Origin: an uncultured Clostridia bacterium
GTDB lineage: Bacteria; Bacillota; Clostridia; Oscillospirales; Oscillospiraceae
Assembly: GCA_947165085.1 (NCBI GenBank)
Contig: CAMUZA010000001.1
Coordinates: 50,947 to 114,946 of the forward strand
Reading direction: 5' to 3'
Length of the DNA: 64,000 nucleotides
Made by a program: the position numbers and the translations under genes
Part shown: positions 49,413 through 57,125 of the stretch, piece after piece
Layout: each line of letters opens with the position of its first letter
How positions within the stretch are numbered: the stretch's first letter is position 1
Notes under the pieces: model-generated
What the model was told of the DNA's origin: nothing
Databases searched by the model: none
The model's input: only the letters and a program-made list of their open reading frames with translations

Positions 49413-50026
49413 TACCGCTTTTGATCGTTTTTGGTGTGATCGCGGCGGTCGTGATCGCCTACTGGATCGCGCACCTCGTCAACCGGCGGCGCAACCGCGC
49501 CGCCGAAGTCGACGGTTTGCTCCACGACCAGCGCGGTCCAAGCGCGCGGCAGTTCCGCTACGGCTTTTTCCCGTCGAGTCACAACGGCTGCGGCTGGATC
49601 GCCGCCTATAACGCCTGCCGGATTCTGGGCGACGACGTGAAGCCTGCGGAGATCATCAGCGATTTTGAGCGATATGGAGCGATTTTGTTCGGCGCCTTCG
49701 GCACGATTCCCGCCGCACTCACGCATTTCTTCCGCAAGCGCGGTTACCGCACCGATTCCTCGTCAAAGCGCGATCGCTTCGACGAGATGGCAAAAAATTC
49801 GACGGTCAGCGTCCTGTGGTACTGGCACGGCAAAGGCGCGCATTTCATAGCGGTGGAGCCGGACGACGACGGCTTTGTCGGCTACAACGTCTTTTCCAAC
49901 GTGAAAAGACCTATCCGGCTCGGCGCGTCCGTGCAGGAATTTCTGAAGAATCGAAACTATCACGCGCCGCGGCTGATCGCGGTGAAGAAAGAAGCGTCCG
50001 GTGATGACAAAAGAGGAACTGCATGA
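49409..50026 (+). CDS. Membrane-anchored C39-like (papain-fold) cysteine peptidase homologue
   Basis: 205 residues. An N-terminal transmembrane helix ('LLIVFGVIAAVVIAYWIAHLV', about 4-24) is followed by a C39-like domain: 'NGCGWIAAYNACRILG' with candidate nucleophile Cys (about 61), and 'GKGAHFIAVEPDDDGFVGYNVF' with candidate His (about 148) and Asn. Peptidase_C39-like proteins include bacteriocin-leader peptidases, but no ABC transporter is linked here, so the substrate is unknown. ATG 49409 overlaps the ileS stop (ATGA), placing it in the ileS operon. The end overlaps the M20 gene by 23 bases. Confidence 0.75.
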   Translation: MIPLLIVFGVIAAVVIAYWIAHLVNRRRNRAAEVDGLLHDQRGPSARQFRYGFFPSSHNGCGWIAAYNACRILGDDVKPAEIISDFERYGAILFGAFGTIPAALTHFFRKRGYRTDSSSKRDRFDEMAKNSTVSVLWYWHGKGAHFIAVEPDDDGFVGYNVFSNVKRPIRLGASVQEFLKNRNYHAPRLIAVKKEASGDDKRGTA

Positions 50027-51209
50027 AAAAACGGTCGACCTCTGCGGCAGACTGATTCAAACGCCCAGCTATTCCGGCGAGGAACAGGCGATCGCGGAGC
50101 TGATCGCGCGGGAGATGCGCGATCTCGGCTACGACGAGGTGCGCTTTGACGCCTGCGGCAACGTGCTCGGCTGCCTGCGCGGCAGCCGTCCGGGCGCGCG
50201 GGTGCTGCTCGACGGCCACGTCGACACCGTGCCCGTGCAGGAGCGCGAACGCTGGAGCTTCGACCCGTTCTGCGGCACGGTCGCGGACGGCAAACTGCGC
50301 GGCAGAGGCGCGTCGGATATGAAGGGCGCGGTCGCGGCGATGATCGTCGGCGCGGCGTACTACGCGGACGTCTGCAAGCGTGACTTCGCCGGCGAGATCT
50401 GGGTCGCGGGCGTGGTCTACGAGGAGCTGTTCGAGGGCGTCTGCGCCCGCCGGATCAGCGAAGCCGTGCGGCCGGATTACGTCATCATCGGCGAGGCGTC
50501 CGACTTGAATCTGAAGATCGGGCAGCGCGGCCGCGCCGAGATCGTACTGGAGACGGTCGGTAAGCCCGCGCATTCGTCCAACCCCGAAAAGGGCGTGAAC
50601 GCCGTCAAAAAGATGATGAAGCTCCTTGCCGCGCTGGAGGACTACAAGCCGCGGCATCAGGAAAACCTCGGCGCCGCTATTCAGGAGCTGACGGACATCA
50701 TCTCCTATCCCTACCCGGGCGCGTCCGTCGTGCCGCAGCGGTGCGTCGCAACACTGGATCGCCGTCTGCTGGTCGGCGATACGCCCGAATCCGTCCTCGC
50801 GCCGATCCGGTCGGTCATCGACCGTCTGGCAGCGGAGGATCCGCAGTTTTCCGCGCGGGCGTATCTGCGCGAGGAGAGCCGGACCTGCTACACCGGCGAA
50901 ACGATTTCCGCACAGCGGTTTTTCCCCGCGTGGCGCTACGGCGAAACCGACGATTTCGTCGTCAATTGCTTCGAGGCGCTGCAGGAGCTCGGCGACGATC
51001 CGATCCTGACGCACTATTCGTTCTGCACGAACGGCAGTCACTACGCGGGCGAGGCGCATATCCCGACCGTCGGCTACGGTCCGTCGCCGGAGTCGCTGGC
51101 GCACACGATCGACGAGTACGTGCTGGTTTCCCAGCTCACGCGCGCCGCCGAGGGTTACGCCGCCCTGATCGCAGCCCTGCTGCGGACAGGAAGCGAAAAA
51201 ACGGCCTGA
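50004..51209 (+). CDS. M20 family metallohydrolase, YgeY-like
   Basis: 401 residues. Zinc dipeptidase-type fold: 'LLDGHVDTVPVQERERWSFDPF' (metal His/Asp, about 70-91), 'GRGASDMKGAVAAMI', 'YEELFEGV' and 'GQRGRAEIVLETVGKPAHSSNPEKGVNAV' (lid domain). The overall pattern fits the YgeY/ArgE/DapE/selenium-metabolism hydrolase branch; the substrate is not certain and no selenium genes are near. I prefer ATG 50004 to the GTG at 50001. It overlaps the previous gene, so it is translationally coupled in the ileS operon. Confidence 0.85.
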   Translation: MTKEELHEKTVDLCGRLIQTPSYSGEEQAIAELIAREMRDLGYDEVRFDACGNVLGCLRGSRPGARVLLDGHVDTVPVQERERWSFDPFCGTVADGKLRGRGASDMKGAVAAMIVGAAYYADVCKRDFAGEIWVAGVVYEELFEGVCARRISEAVRPDYVIIGEASDLNLKIGQRGRAEIVLETVGKPAHSSNPEKGVNAVKKMMKLLAALEDYKPRHQENLGAAIQELTDIISYPYPGASVVPQRCVATLDRRLLVGDTPESVLAPIRSVIDRLAAEDPQFSARAYLREESRTCYTGETISAQRFFPAWRYGETDDFVVNCFEALQELGDDPILTHYSFCTNGSHYAGEAHIPTVGYGPSPESLAHTIDEYVLVSQLTRAAEGYAALIAALLRTGSEKTA

Positions 51210-51222
51210 ATCCAATACGAAC

Positions 51223-51259
51223 AGCAAACACGGACTGCCGGCGGCAGTCCGTGTTTGCT
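51223..51259 (+). terminator. Strong hairpin after the ileS operon
   Basis: 17-bp perfect stem AGCAAACACGGACTGCC / GGCAGTCCGTGTTTGCT with a three-base loop, followed by CTGTTAAG. Likely terminator of the upstream operon, with a poor T run. Confidence 0.6.
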
Positions 51260-51322
51260 CTGTTAAGGAAAGCGCCTCCCCGGCAGCTCGAAGTTATCCG
51301 CATCGCCCGCTTTCCATATAAA

Positions 51323-51348
51323 AACCCGGACGCCATCGCGTCCGGGTT
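51323..51348. terminator. Bidirectional terminator between M20 hydrolase and rlmH
   Basis: 11-bp stem AACCCGGACGC / GCGTCCGGGTT with loop CATC, followed by CTGTTTATTT on plus and TTTTATAT on minus. Lies five bases after the rlmH stop. Confidence 0.8.
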
Positions 51349-51352
51349 CTGT

Positions 51353-51835
51353 TTATTTATGATATTTCGTGCCTGCCTGGATCGTTTCCGCGCGGTAGAG
51401 CTGCTCCAGCGCCATGACCCGCATCAGATGATGGGGAAAGGTCATTGGACCGAAGGAAAGGCGAAAATCCGCCTTGCGCTTGATTTCGGGGTCAATGCCG
51501 AACGACGAGCCGATCAAAAAGCACGCCGCGCTCTTTCCCTCGTTCTTGATCGCGCGCAGCTTGTCCGCCAGCGCCTCCGAGGAAAGCGCCTTTCCCTCCG
51601 GCGTGAGCACGCAGAACCACGCGCCCTTCGGAACAGCCGCGGCGATCAGCTCCGCTTCTTTTCTCAGTCCCGCGGCGATCTCCGCGGGGTTGGGGTCGTC
51701 CGGCAGGCGCGTCTCCGGCAGCTCGACGAGGCGGAACCTGCAGTACGCGCCGAGCCGCTTGGCGTATTCCGCCGCCGCCGCGAGATAGAACGTTTCTTTC
51801 AGTTTTCCAACGGTCAGAAGGGTGATTGAAAACAT
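51353..51835 (-). CDS. rlmH: 23S rRNA (pseudouridine(1915)-N3)-methyltransferase RlmH
   Basis: 160 residues, SPOUT-fold methyltransferase that methylates pseudouridine 1915 in helix 69 of 23S rRNA. Typical features: 'MFSITLLTVGKLKETFY', the 'FLIGSSFGIDPEIKRKADFRLSFGPMTFPHHLMRVMALEQLYRA' SAM-knot segment (about 105-148) and the C-terminal 'GTKYHK' that ends nearly every RlmH. The ATG at 51835 follows a weak AGGAGAG. Confidence 0.96.
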   Translation of the reverse strand: MFSITLLTVGKLKETFYLAAAAEYAKRLGAYCRFRLVELPETRLPDDPNPAEIAAGLRKEAELIAAAVPKGAWFCVLTPEGKALSSEALADKLRAIKNEGKSAACFLIGSSFGIDPEIKRKADFRLSFGPMTFPHHLMRVMALEQLYRAETIQAGTKYHK

Positions 51836-51905
51836 GTTTCTCTCCTATATTGGAAGGCATGCGCCGTTTCCGGCTTTGTCCCTGTGCGCGGCAGACCGCA
51901 AAGCC

Positions 51906-51995
51906 GTGTCATTGCGAGCACGAGAACGCAACGCAGTATCTCCAACCGTGTCATTGCGAGCAGCGAAGCTGCGCGGCAATCTGTCCCTGACAGTC
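51906..51995. repeat. Palindromic repeat fragments R7
   Basis: Two left-end motifs GTGTCATTGCGAGCA (51906 and 51948 on), the second continuing GCGAAGCTGCGCGGCAATCTGTCC. No right end, so it looks like a broken or nested copy. It fills the rlmH-sufB gap; no gene is seen in 51996-52089. Confidence 0.6.
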
Positions 51996-52089
51996 CTCGG
52001 ACGCTTTTTCAGTGATCCGAGTTATTTCTTTTAGTTTACATAATTTATATTATGGTAAATCTTCAGTATATCGCAAGTCTGATTCCGCA

Positions 52090-53013
52090 TTACCGCAGGA
52101 AGCCCTCCAAAATCTTCTGCTCCGCCTGTTCGGCGGTCAGACCGAGGGTCATGAGCTTCATAATCTGCTCGCCCGCGATCCTGCCGATCGCCGCCTCGTG
52201 GATCAGAGAGGCGTCGACGTGATTGCAGGAAATCTCCGGGATCGCGCGCACCTTCGCGCTGCCCATGATGATCGCGTCGCACTGAACGTGACCGAAGCAC
52301 TTGTTGTCGCCGGACACGCGCGGATAGAATATCTGCGCCGATGCGTCCTGCGCGACGGAGCGGGAAATAACCTGCGCTTTTGTGTCAAAACCGCTCAAAA
52401 ACACGTCCATTTCGCTCACAGCCTTCTGATCGCCGTGCGTCAGCAGGTTTTCGCGGATGATGACCTCGCTGCCCGCGCCGCGGCATTCGACCTTGGTATA
52501 GCGCTTCGTATCGTCCACGCCGCGGATCTGGCTGGTTTCCAGCGTGACTGACGCGCCCTCTTCGAGGTAGAGGACAGTCTGCGGGTTGAGAATGCGTTTG
52601 CCTTCGCCCTCGCCCTCGCCGTAGTGCTTCTCAATATACTTGACTTTCGCGTTTTTGCCGACGTAGAAGGTGTGAATGCCGTCGTGCTGGCTGTCGCAGT
52701 CGGAGCAGTTGTGGATGCCGCAGCCGGCGACGATCGTCACGTCCGCGCCCTCGCCGACGAAAAAGTCGTTATAGACCATGTCTTTGAAGCCGCCCTTGGT
52801 CAGAACGACCGGAATATGCACGGATTCGTCCTTCGTGCCCGGGGCGATGCGGATGTCGATGCCGTCCTTGTCGGTCTTGGACTCGATGACGATATGCTCT
52901 GTATTGCGGCGAAACGCCTTCTGCCCGTCGGAGCGGATGTTGACCGCGCCCTCGCCGGTGCCCTTCATGTCCGCGACGATGGCGAGAATGTTTTTCTGGA
53001 TCTCATTCAGCAT
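52090..53013 (-). CDS. SufB/SufD-family Fe-S scaffold (SmsB-like)
   Basis: 307 residues, much shorter than SufB (about 470) or SufD (about 420). The SufBD beta-helix core is present ('KVECRGAGSEVIIRENLLTHGDQKAVSEMDVFLSG', 'FGHVQCDAIIMGSAKVRAIPEISCNHVDASLIHEAAIGRI', about 165-290). Conserved Cys in 'ISCNHVDA' and the following Glu/His are candidate cluster ligands, and an additional 'GCGIHNCSDCD' motif lies at about 85-95. The length and the pairing with a single sufC fit the minimal SMS (SmsCB) system described as ancestral to SUF. It builds and transfers Fe-S clusters. Its ATG overlaps the sufC stop by seven bases. Confidence 0.88.
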   Translation of the reverse strand: MLNEIQKNILAIVADMKGTGEGAVNIRSDGQKAFRRNTEHIVIESKTDKDGIDIRIAPGTKDESVHIPVVLTKGGFKDMVYNDFFVGEGADVTIVAGCGIHNCSDCDSQHDGIHTFYVGKNAKVKYIEKHYGEGEGEGKRILNPQTVLYLEEGASVTLETSQIRGVDDTKRYTKVECRGAGSEVIIRENLLTHGDQKAVSEMDVFLSGFDTKAQVISRSVAQDASAQIFYPRVSGDNKCFGHVQCDAIIMGSAKVRAIPEISCNHVDASLIHEAAIGRIAGEQIMKLMTLGLTAEQAEQKILEGFLR

Positions 53014-53741
53014 TTCCGGTCCACCTCCAGTCGGCTGCAGCCGGTGACGGTATCGGCGATGATTTTCGGATAGATCTCCTCGACGCTGCCGCGCGCTGCG
53101 ACCGCGCCGTTCGCGATCAGAATGATCTCGTCGGCAAGACGGATGATGCGCTCCTGGTGGGAAATGATCAGGATCGTCGCCTCTTTTTTGTCGTGGATCT
53201 CCTGGAACGTATCGGTGAGCCGCGCGAACGACCACAGGTCGATGCCGGCCTCCGGCTCGTCGAAGATCATCAGCTCGCTTCTGCGGGCAAGGACCGTGGC
53301 GATCTCGATGCGCTTGACCTCGCCGCCGGAAAGGCTGGCGTCTACGTCGCGGTCGATATAGTCGCGGGCGCACAGACCCACCTTGGTCAGATAGTCACAC
53401 GCGCTGTCGTGGCTCATTTCTTTGCCTGCGGCGACGTTCAAAAGGTCTCGCACCTTCATCCCCTTGAAGCGCGGCGGCTGCTGGAAACCGTAAGAGATGC
53501 CGCGCTGCGCGCGTTCGGTGACGGAAAGGCGCGTGATATCCTCGCCGTTCCAGAATATCGAACCGCCGGTCGGCTGATAGATGCCCATGACCGCGCGGGC
53601 AAGGCTGGTCTTGCCGCCGCCGTTCGGACCGGTGACGACGACGAATTTTTTGTCCTCCACGGTGAGGCTGACGTCGCGCAGGATGTCGACGCCGCCGTCT
53701 TCGCCGTCCACGCGGTAGGACAGATGTTTGATTTCAAGCAT
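53007..53741 (-). CDS. sufC: Fe-S assembly ATPase SufC (SmsC-like)
   Basis: 244 residues, ABC-type soluble ATPase. Walker A 'TGPNGGGKTSLARA' (about 35-48), SufC-specific 'YGFQQPPRFKGMKVRDLL', signature 'LSGGEVKRIEIATVLA' (about 135-150), Walker B 'LMIFDEPEAGIDLWS', and 'ISHQERI' with the switch His. It powers conformational change of the SufB-like scaffold. ATG 53741 (MLEIKHLSY) follows GAGGAACACCCC; a start ten codons upstream lacks such a site. First gene of the two-gene operon. Confidence 0.93.
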   Translation of the reverse strand: MLEIKHLSYRVDGEDGGVDILRDVSLTVEDKKFVVVTGPNGGGKTSLARAVMGIYQPTGGSIFWNGEDITRLSVTERAQRGISYGFQQPPRFKGMKVRDLLNVAAGKEMSHDSACDYLTKVGLCARDYIDRDVDASLSGGEVKRIEIATVLARRSELMIFDEPEAGIDLWSFARLTDTFQEIHDKKEATILIISHQERIIRLADEIILIANGAVAARGSVEEIYPKIIADTVTGCSRLEVDRKC

Positions 53742-53783
53742 GGGGTGTTCCTCTTTCGCTGTTTTTCTCAATTTTCCGATAGC

Positions 53784-53812
53784 ACTATATCATATTTTTT
53801 CCTGCCTTGCAA
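53784..53812 (-). promoter_or_regulatory. Promoter of the sufC-sufB pair
   Basis: On the minus strand TTGCAA (53807-53812), 17-base spacer, TATAGT (53784-53789), 43 bases before the sufC start. The region 53742-53957 between divergent sufC and dnaA is strongly AT-rich. Confidence 0.65.
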
Positions 53813-53894
53813 TCATTTATCATGCGGATTTTCTCTCTTTGTATGTTCTAATTAAGATTATTTATATATTTCAGTATTATTTTAATTGTATCTC

Positions 53895-53923
53895 TTGCAT
53901 TTTTGCACAGTATATGGTAAGAT
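53895..53923 (+). promoter_or_regulatory. Candidate promoter of dnaA
   Basis: TTGCAT (53895-53900), 17-base spacer, TAAGAT (53918-53923). A second possible -10, GGGTATAAT, lies at 53928-53936. The ribosome site AAAGGAG precedes the dnaA ATG. Confidence 0.45.
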
Positions 53924-53957
53924 TTACGGGTATAATTAGAATGGAAAGGAGTCGGCT

Positions 53958-55271
53958 ATGTATTCCAACGCTTATGTCTGGTCGCGCGTCCTGTCCTATT
54001 TGGAACAGCACTCTCCCGCTGCCGCCGGACTTGCCTATTTTGACGATACCGACGTGCTGGAGCTCAACGAGGAAAAGCTCGTCATCTATACCCCTTCCGC
54101 CTTCCGGAAGGACGTGATCCTCAACCGCTACCGCGATATCATCGAGGAAGCGATGCGCGAGCAGTTCCAGACGGAGATCCGGCTCGAGGTCCTGGACGAC
54201 GACGATCTGCCGCAGTACAAATTCAACCAGCGCAAGCGCGCGTTCGTGCAGTTCAATTCCCAATATACCTTTGAGACCTTCGTGGTCGGCTCGTCCAACC
54301 AGCACGCCTATTCCGCGGCGGAAGCGGTCGCGGAGGAGCGCACCTCCGCCTATAATCCGCTGTTCATCTACGGACAGAGCGGTCTGGGCAAGACCCATCT
54401 GCTGTACGCGATCGCCAACCGCATTCAGCAGAAGCATCCGGAGTATAATATCGTCTACATCAAAGGCGATCAGTTCATCAACGAATTTCTCGAGGCGGTC
54501 CGCAGCGGCAAAAACTTTGAATTCCGCGACAAGTACCGCAACGCCGACCTTTTCCTGATCGACGATATCCAGTTTATCGCCGGCAAGGACAGCACGCAGG
54601 AGGAATTCTTCCACACCTTCAACACCCTGTACGAGAACCACCGGCAGATCGTTCTGACCTCCGACCGCGTCCCGTCGGACATGCTCCGTCTGGAGGACCG
54701 TCTGCGCACGCGCTTCGAATGGGGGCTGATCGTGGATATCCAGCCGCCCGACTACGAGACGCGCTGGGCGATCACGAAGAACAAAGCGCTCTCGCTCGGC
54801 ATGGCGCTGCCGGACGACGTGTGCGACTATATCGCGGAGAATATCACGAACAACGTCCGCCAGATCGAAGGCACGGTCAAGAAGATCAAGGCTTACCACG
54901 ATCTTTCCGGCATGCCGACGGATATCGCCAGCGTTTCGCGCGCGATCAAGGACATGTACAAGGGCAAGGCGGCTGCCGTTCCAACGCCCGATCTGATCAT
55001 CAGCGAGGTCTGCCGCTTCTATTCGATCGAGGAGAACATCCTGCGCAGCACGCTGAAAACCCGCAATACCGCCGAGGCGCGGCAAATCTCCATGTATCTG
55101 ATCCGCAAGATGACGAATCTCTCTCTGGAGGATATCGCCAAGGAATTCGGGAAAAATCATACCACCGTCCTGTACTCGATCCGCCGCGTCGAGGAGGATC
55201 TCAGCAACACCTCCAGCGGTCTGCAGGACAACGTCCGCGAGATCACTGCGAACATCAATTCCCGGCTGTGA
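53958..55271 (+). CDS. dnaA: Chromosomal replication initiator DnaA
   Basis: 437 residues. Domain I (1-80) recruits partners, and a short linker is followed by the AAA+ domain with Walker A 'GQSGLGKTHLLYAIAN' (about 136-151), Walker B 'DLFLIDDIQFIAG' (about 197-209), and sensor/arginine-finger segment 'RLRTRFEWGLIVDIQPPDYETR'. C-terminal domain IV has the DnaA-box reader 'LSLEDIAKEFGKNHTTVLYSIRRVEED' (about 392-418). It opens oriC, which lies just downstream. Confidence 0.97.
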   Translation: MYSNAYVWSRVLSYLEQHSPAAAGLAYFDDTDVLELNEEKLVIYTPSAFRKDVILNRYRDIIEEAMREQFQTEIRLEVLDDDDLPQYKFNQRKRAFVQFNSQYTFETFVVGSSNQHAYSAAEAVAEERTSAYNPLFIYGQSGLGKTHLLYAIANRIQQKHPEYNIVYIKGDQFINEFLEAVRSGKNFEFRDKYRNADLFLIDDIQFIAGKDSTQEEFFHTFNTLYENHRQIVLTSDRVPSDMLRLEDRLRTRFEWGLIVDIQPPDYETRWAITKNKALSLGMALPDDVCDYIAENITNNVRQIEGTVKKIKAYHDLSGMPTDIASVSRAIKDMYKGKAAAVPTPDLIISEVCRFYSIEENILRSTLKTRNTAEARQISMYLIRKMTNLSLEDIAKEFGKNHTTVLYSIRRVEEDLSNTSSGLQDNVREITANINSRL

Positions 55272-55504
55272 TTCTATGCACATGTTCTGTGCAAAGTGCA
55301 AAGAAAACCTGTGCATAACCGGTTTCCGGTTTGTTTTCAAAATCGGCTGTGCATAACCTTATGAACAATGCACAATTGGCTGTGCATTGCGAAGCCTTGC
55401 GTCCGTAGGCGATTTTCCGGTTTTGCACATATTTTTCCACTACTGACACTACTGACAAGATTATCCTTCCTATCTATTTCAGAAAGAGAAAAGAGGTTTC
55501 CATT
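55272..55504. other. oriC: oriC region between dnaA and dnaN with DnaA boxes
   Basis: DnaA boxes of the TTATNCACA type: CTATGCACA (55274-55282, one mismatch), TGTGCATAA (55310-55318 and 55348-55356, perfect on the reverse strand), and weaker CAATGCACA (55366-55374) and TGTGCATTG (55381-55389). Five boxes in 120 bp directly after dnaA mark the replication origin. An AT-rich unwinding stretch could be near 55425-55500 ('TTTTGCACATATTTTTCC', 'AAGATTATCC'). Confidence 0.85.
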
Positions 55505-56608
55505 ATGAGATTCACTTGTGAAAAAGCGCTGCTGGTCTCCGCGATCTCCGTCGCCGGCAGAACGGTATCTCCGAAAAGCACGATCCCCTGCCTGGAGGGC
55601 ATTTTGCTCCGCGCGGGCATCGGCGTGCAGCTGACCGGCTTCAATCTGGAGACCGGCATCACCGTCAAGGTCGACGCGGACGTGAAGGAAGCGGGCGTCT
55701 GCGTCATGCCGGCGCGTCTGTTCTTTGACATCATCCGCAAGCTCCCGGATGAGGAAGTGACGGTCGAGGTCGACGGGAAGCTGCAGGTCTCCATCCGCGG
55801 CGGCGTTTCCTCGTTCCAGATCACCGCGATGGACGCGGAGGACTATCCGGAGCTGCCCGACGTCAACGCGGCGCAGGGCGTTTCCATCCCGCAGTCCGCG
55901 CTGCGGGAGATGATCGGCGGCACGATCTTCTCCGTCTCGGAAAACCAGGCGCGTCCGATCCATACCGGCTGTCTGATCGAAGTCGAGGACGACGGCATCA
56001 CTATGGTCGCCGTCGACAGCTTCCGTCTGGCGCGCCGGACGTGGCACAGCGAGGAGCCGATCGGCAAGACACAGAAATTCGTCGTTCCCGCGACGGGTCT
56101 GCGCGAGGTCGAAAAGATCCTGACGGACTCCGACGAGCCCGCGATCTTCACCCGCGGCGACAAGCACATCCTCTTTGAGATCGGAAACGCCACGCTGGTC
56201 TGCCGCATTCTGGAGGGCGATTTCATCGACTGGCGGCGCGTCCTGCCGACCGATAACCCCACGGTGCTGACCGCGAACGTCGCGGAGCTGATGAGCTCCA
56301 TCGAGCGCGTCAGCCTGATCGTCTCGGAAAAGATCAAGAGCCCGGTGCGCTGCACGTTCGGCGAAAATATCGCGGACTTTAAGACGGTCAATACGATCGG
56401 TTCCGCGCACGACACCTGCGCAATCGCCGGCAACGGCGGACAGCTCGAGATCGGCTTCAACTGCCGCTACCTGCTCGACGCCCTGCGCGCCGTGCCGAGT
56501 GAGGAAGTCACGCTGGAGCTCAAGAACGGGCTGAGCCCGATCATCTTCACGCCGGTGAATGATAAGTACGATTTTGCCTATATGGTTCTGCCGGTGAGAC
56601 TGCATTAA
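55505..56608 (+). CDS. dnaN: DNA polymerase III beta sliding clamp
   Basis: 367 residues, three tandem clamp domains. 'MRFTCEKALLVSAISVAGRTVSPKSTIPCLEGILL' is the typical first strand/helix set. 'TDNPTVLTANVAELMSSIERVSLI' opens domain 3, and the C-terminal 'YDFAYMVLPVRLH' is the usual 'MP.R' end. Ring-shaped processivity clamp for polymerase III and mismatch repair. GAAAAGAGGTTTCC precedes ATG 55505. Confidence 0.97.
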   Translation: MRFTCEKALLVSAISVAGRTVSPKSTIPCLEGILLRAGIGVQLTGFNLETGITVKVDADVKEAGVCVMPARLFFDIIRKLPDEEVTVEVDGKLQVSIRGGVSSFQITAMDAEDYPELPDVNAAQGVSIPQSALREMIGGTIFSVSENQARPIHTGCLIEVEDDGITMVAVDSFRLARRTWHSEEPIGKTQKFVVPATGLREVEKILTDSDEPAIFTRGDKHILFEIGNATLVCRILEGDFIDWRRVLPTDNPTVLTANVAELMSSIERVSLIVSEKIKSPVRCTFGENIADFKTVNTIGSAHDTCAIAGNGGQLEIGFNCRYLLDALRAVPSEEVTLELKNGLSPIIFTPVNDKYDFAYMVLPVRLH

Positions 56609-56630
56609 AAAAGGAGAATCTCTCGGTTCT

Positions 56631-56813
56631 GTCATTCCGAGGTCGCGCAGCGACCGTGGGAATCTGTCCGTCGCAGGTATGGCACGTTGACCGAAATACG
56701 GGAGACGTTCTTGTCCGCGGAAAACAAGATCGGCAGACAGTCCTTTTTATGAAAAAGCGTCCGATGACTGATAGGGACAGATTGCCACGCAGCTTCGCTG
56801 CTCGCAATGACAC
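56631..56813 (+). repeat. Short-form palindromic repeat R8 (about 183 bp)
   Basis: Starts GTCATTCCGAGGTCGCGCAG, continues GGGAATCTGTCC, and ends GGGACAGATTGCCACG ... CTCGCAATGACAC. By eye it is identical to R11 (63736-63918). It lies between dnaN and the S4 gene. Confidence 0.9.
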
Positions 56814-56876
56814 CGTTGGAAATTGTTCCGTGAATTCCAAAACAGCACGTTTCGATCACAGCAAAGGAAAACATCT

Positions 56877-57125
56877 ATGAAAGTCAGAGTACGGCGGGTG
56901 TCCAAAGAGGACGTCCCGGTAACAATCACAACTGAATTCATCAAGCTCGAGAGCTTTTTGAAGCTCGCCAACGCGGCGCAGTCCGGCGGTATGGCGAAGA
57001 ACTTCATCCAGAACGGAGAAGTGTCCGTCAACGGCGAACTCTGCCAAATGCGCGGCAAAAAGCTCTATGACGGCGATCTGGTGCGCTTCGACGGCGTGAC
57101 CTACGTGGTGAAGCATGCAGATTGA
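56877..57125 (+). CDS. yaaA: S4-domain RNA-binding protein YaaA
   Basis: 82 residues. The S4 fold 'IKLESFLKLANAAQSGGMAKNFIQNGEVSVNGELCQMRGKKLYDGDLVRF' matches the small YaaA protein always found between dnaN and recF in Firmicutes; an RNA or ribosome-linked role is assumed. ATG 56877 follows AAAGGAAAACATCT. It overlaps recF by 11 bases. Confidence 0.93.
   Translation: MKVRVRRVSKEDVPVTITTEFIKLESFLKLANAAQSGGMAKNFIQNGEVSVNGELCQMRGKKLYDGDLVRFDGVTYVVKHAD

Noticed and set aside
56631..56813. Short frames inside the palindromic repeats (for example ATGAAAAAGCGTCC in R8)
   Set aside because: They are not maintained between copies R8 and R10 and lack homology to the GIY-YIG gene.
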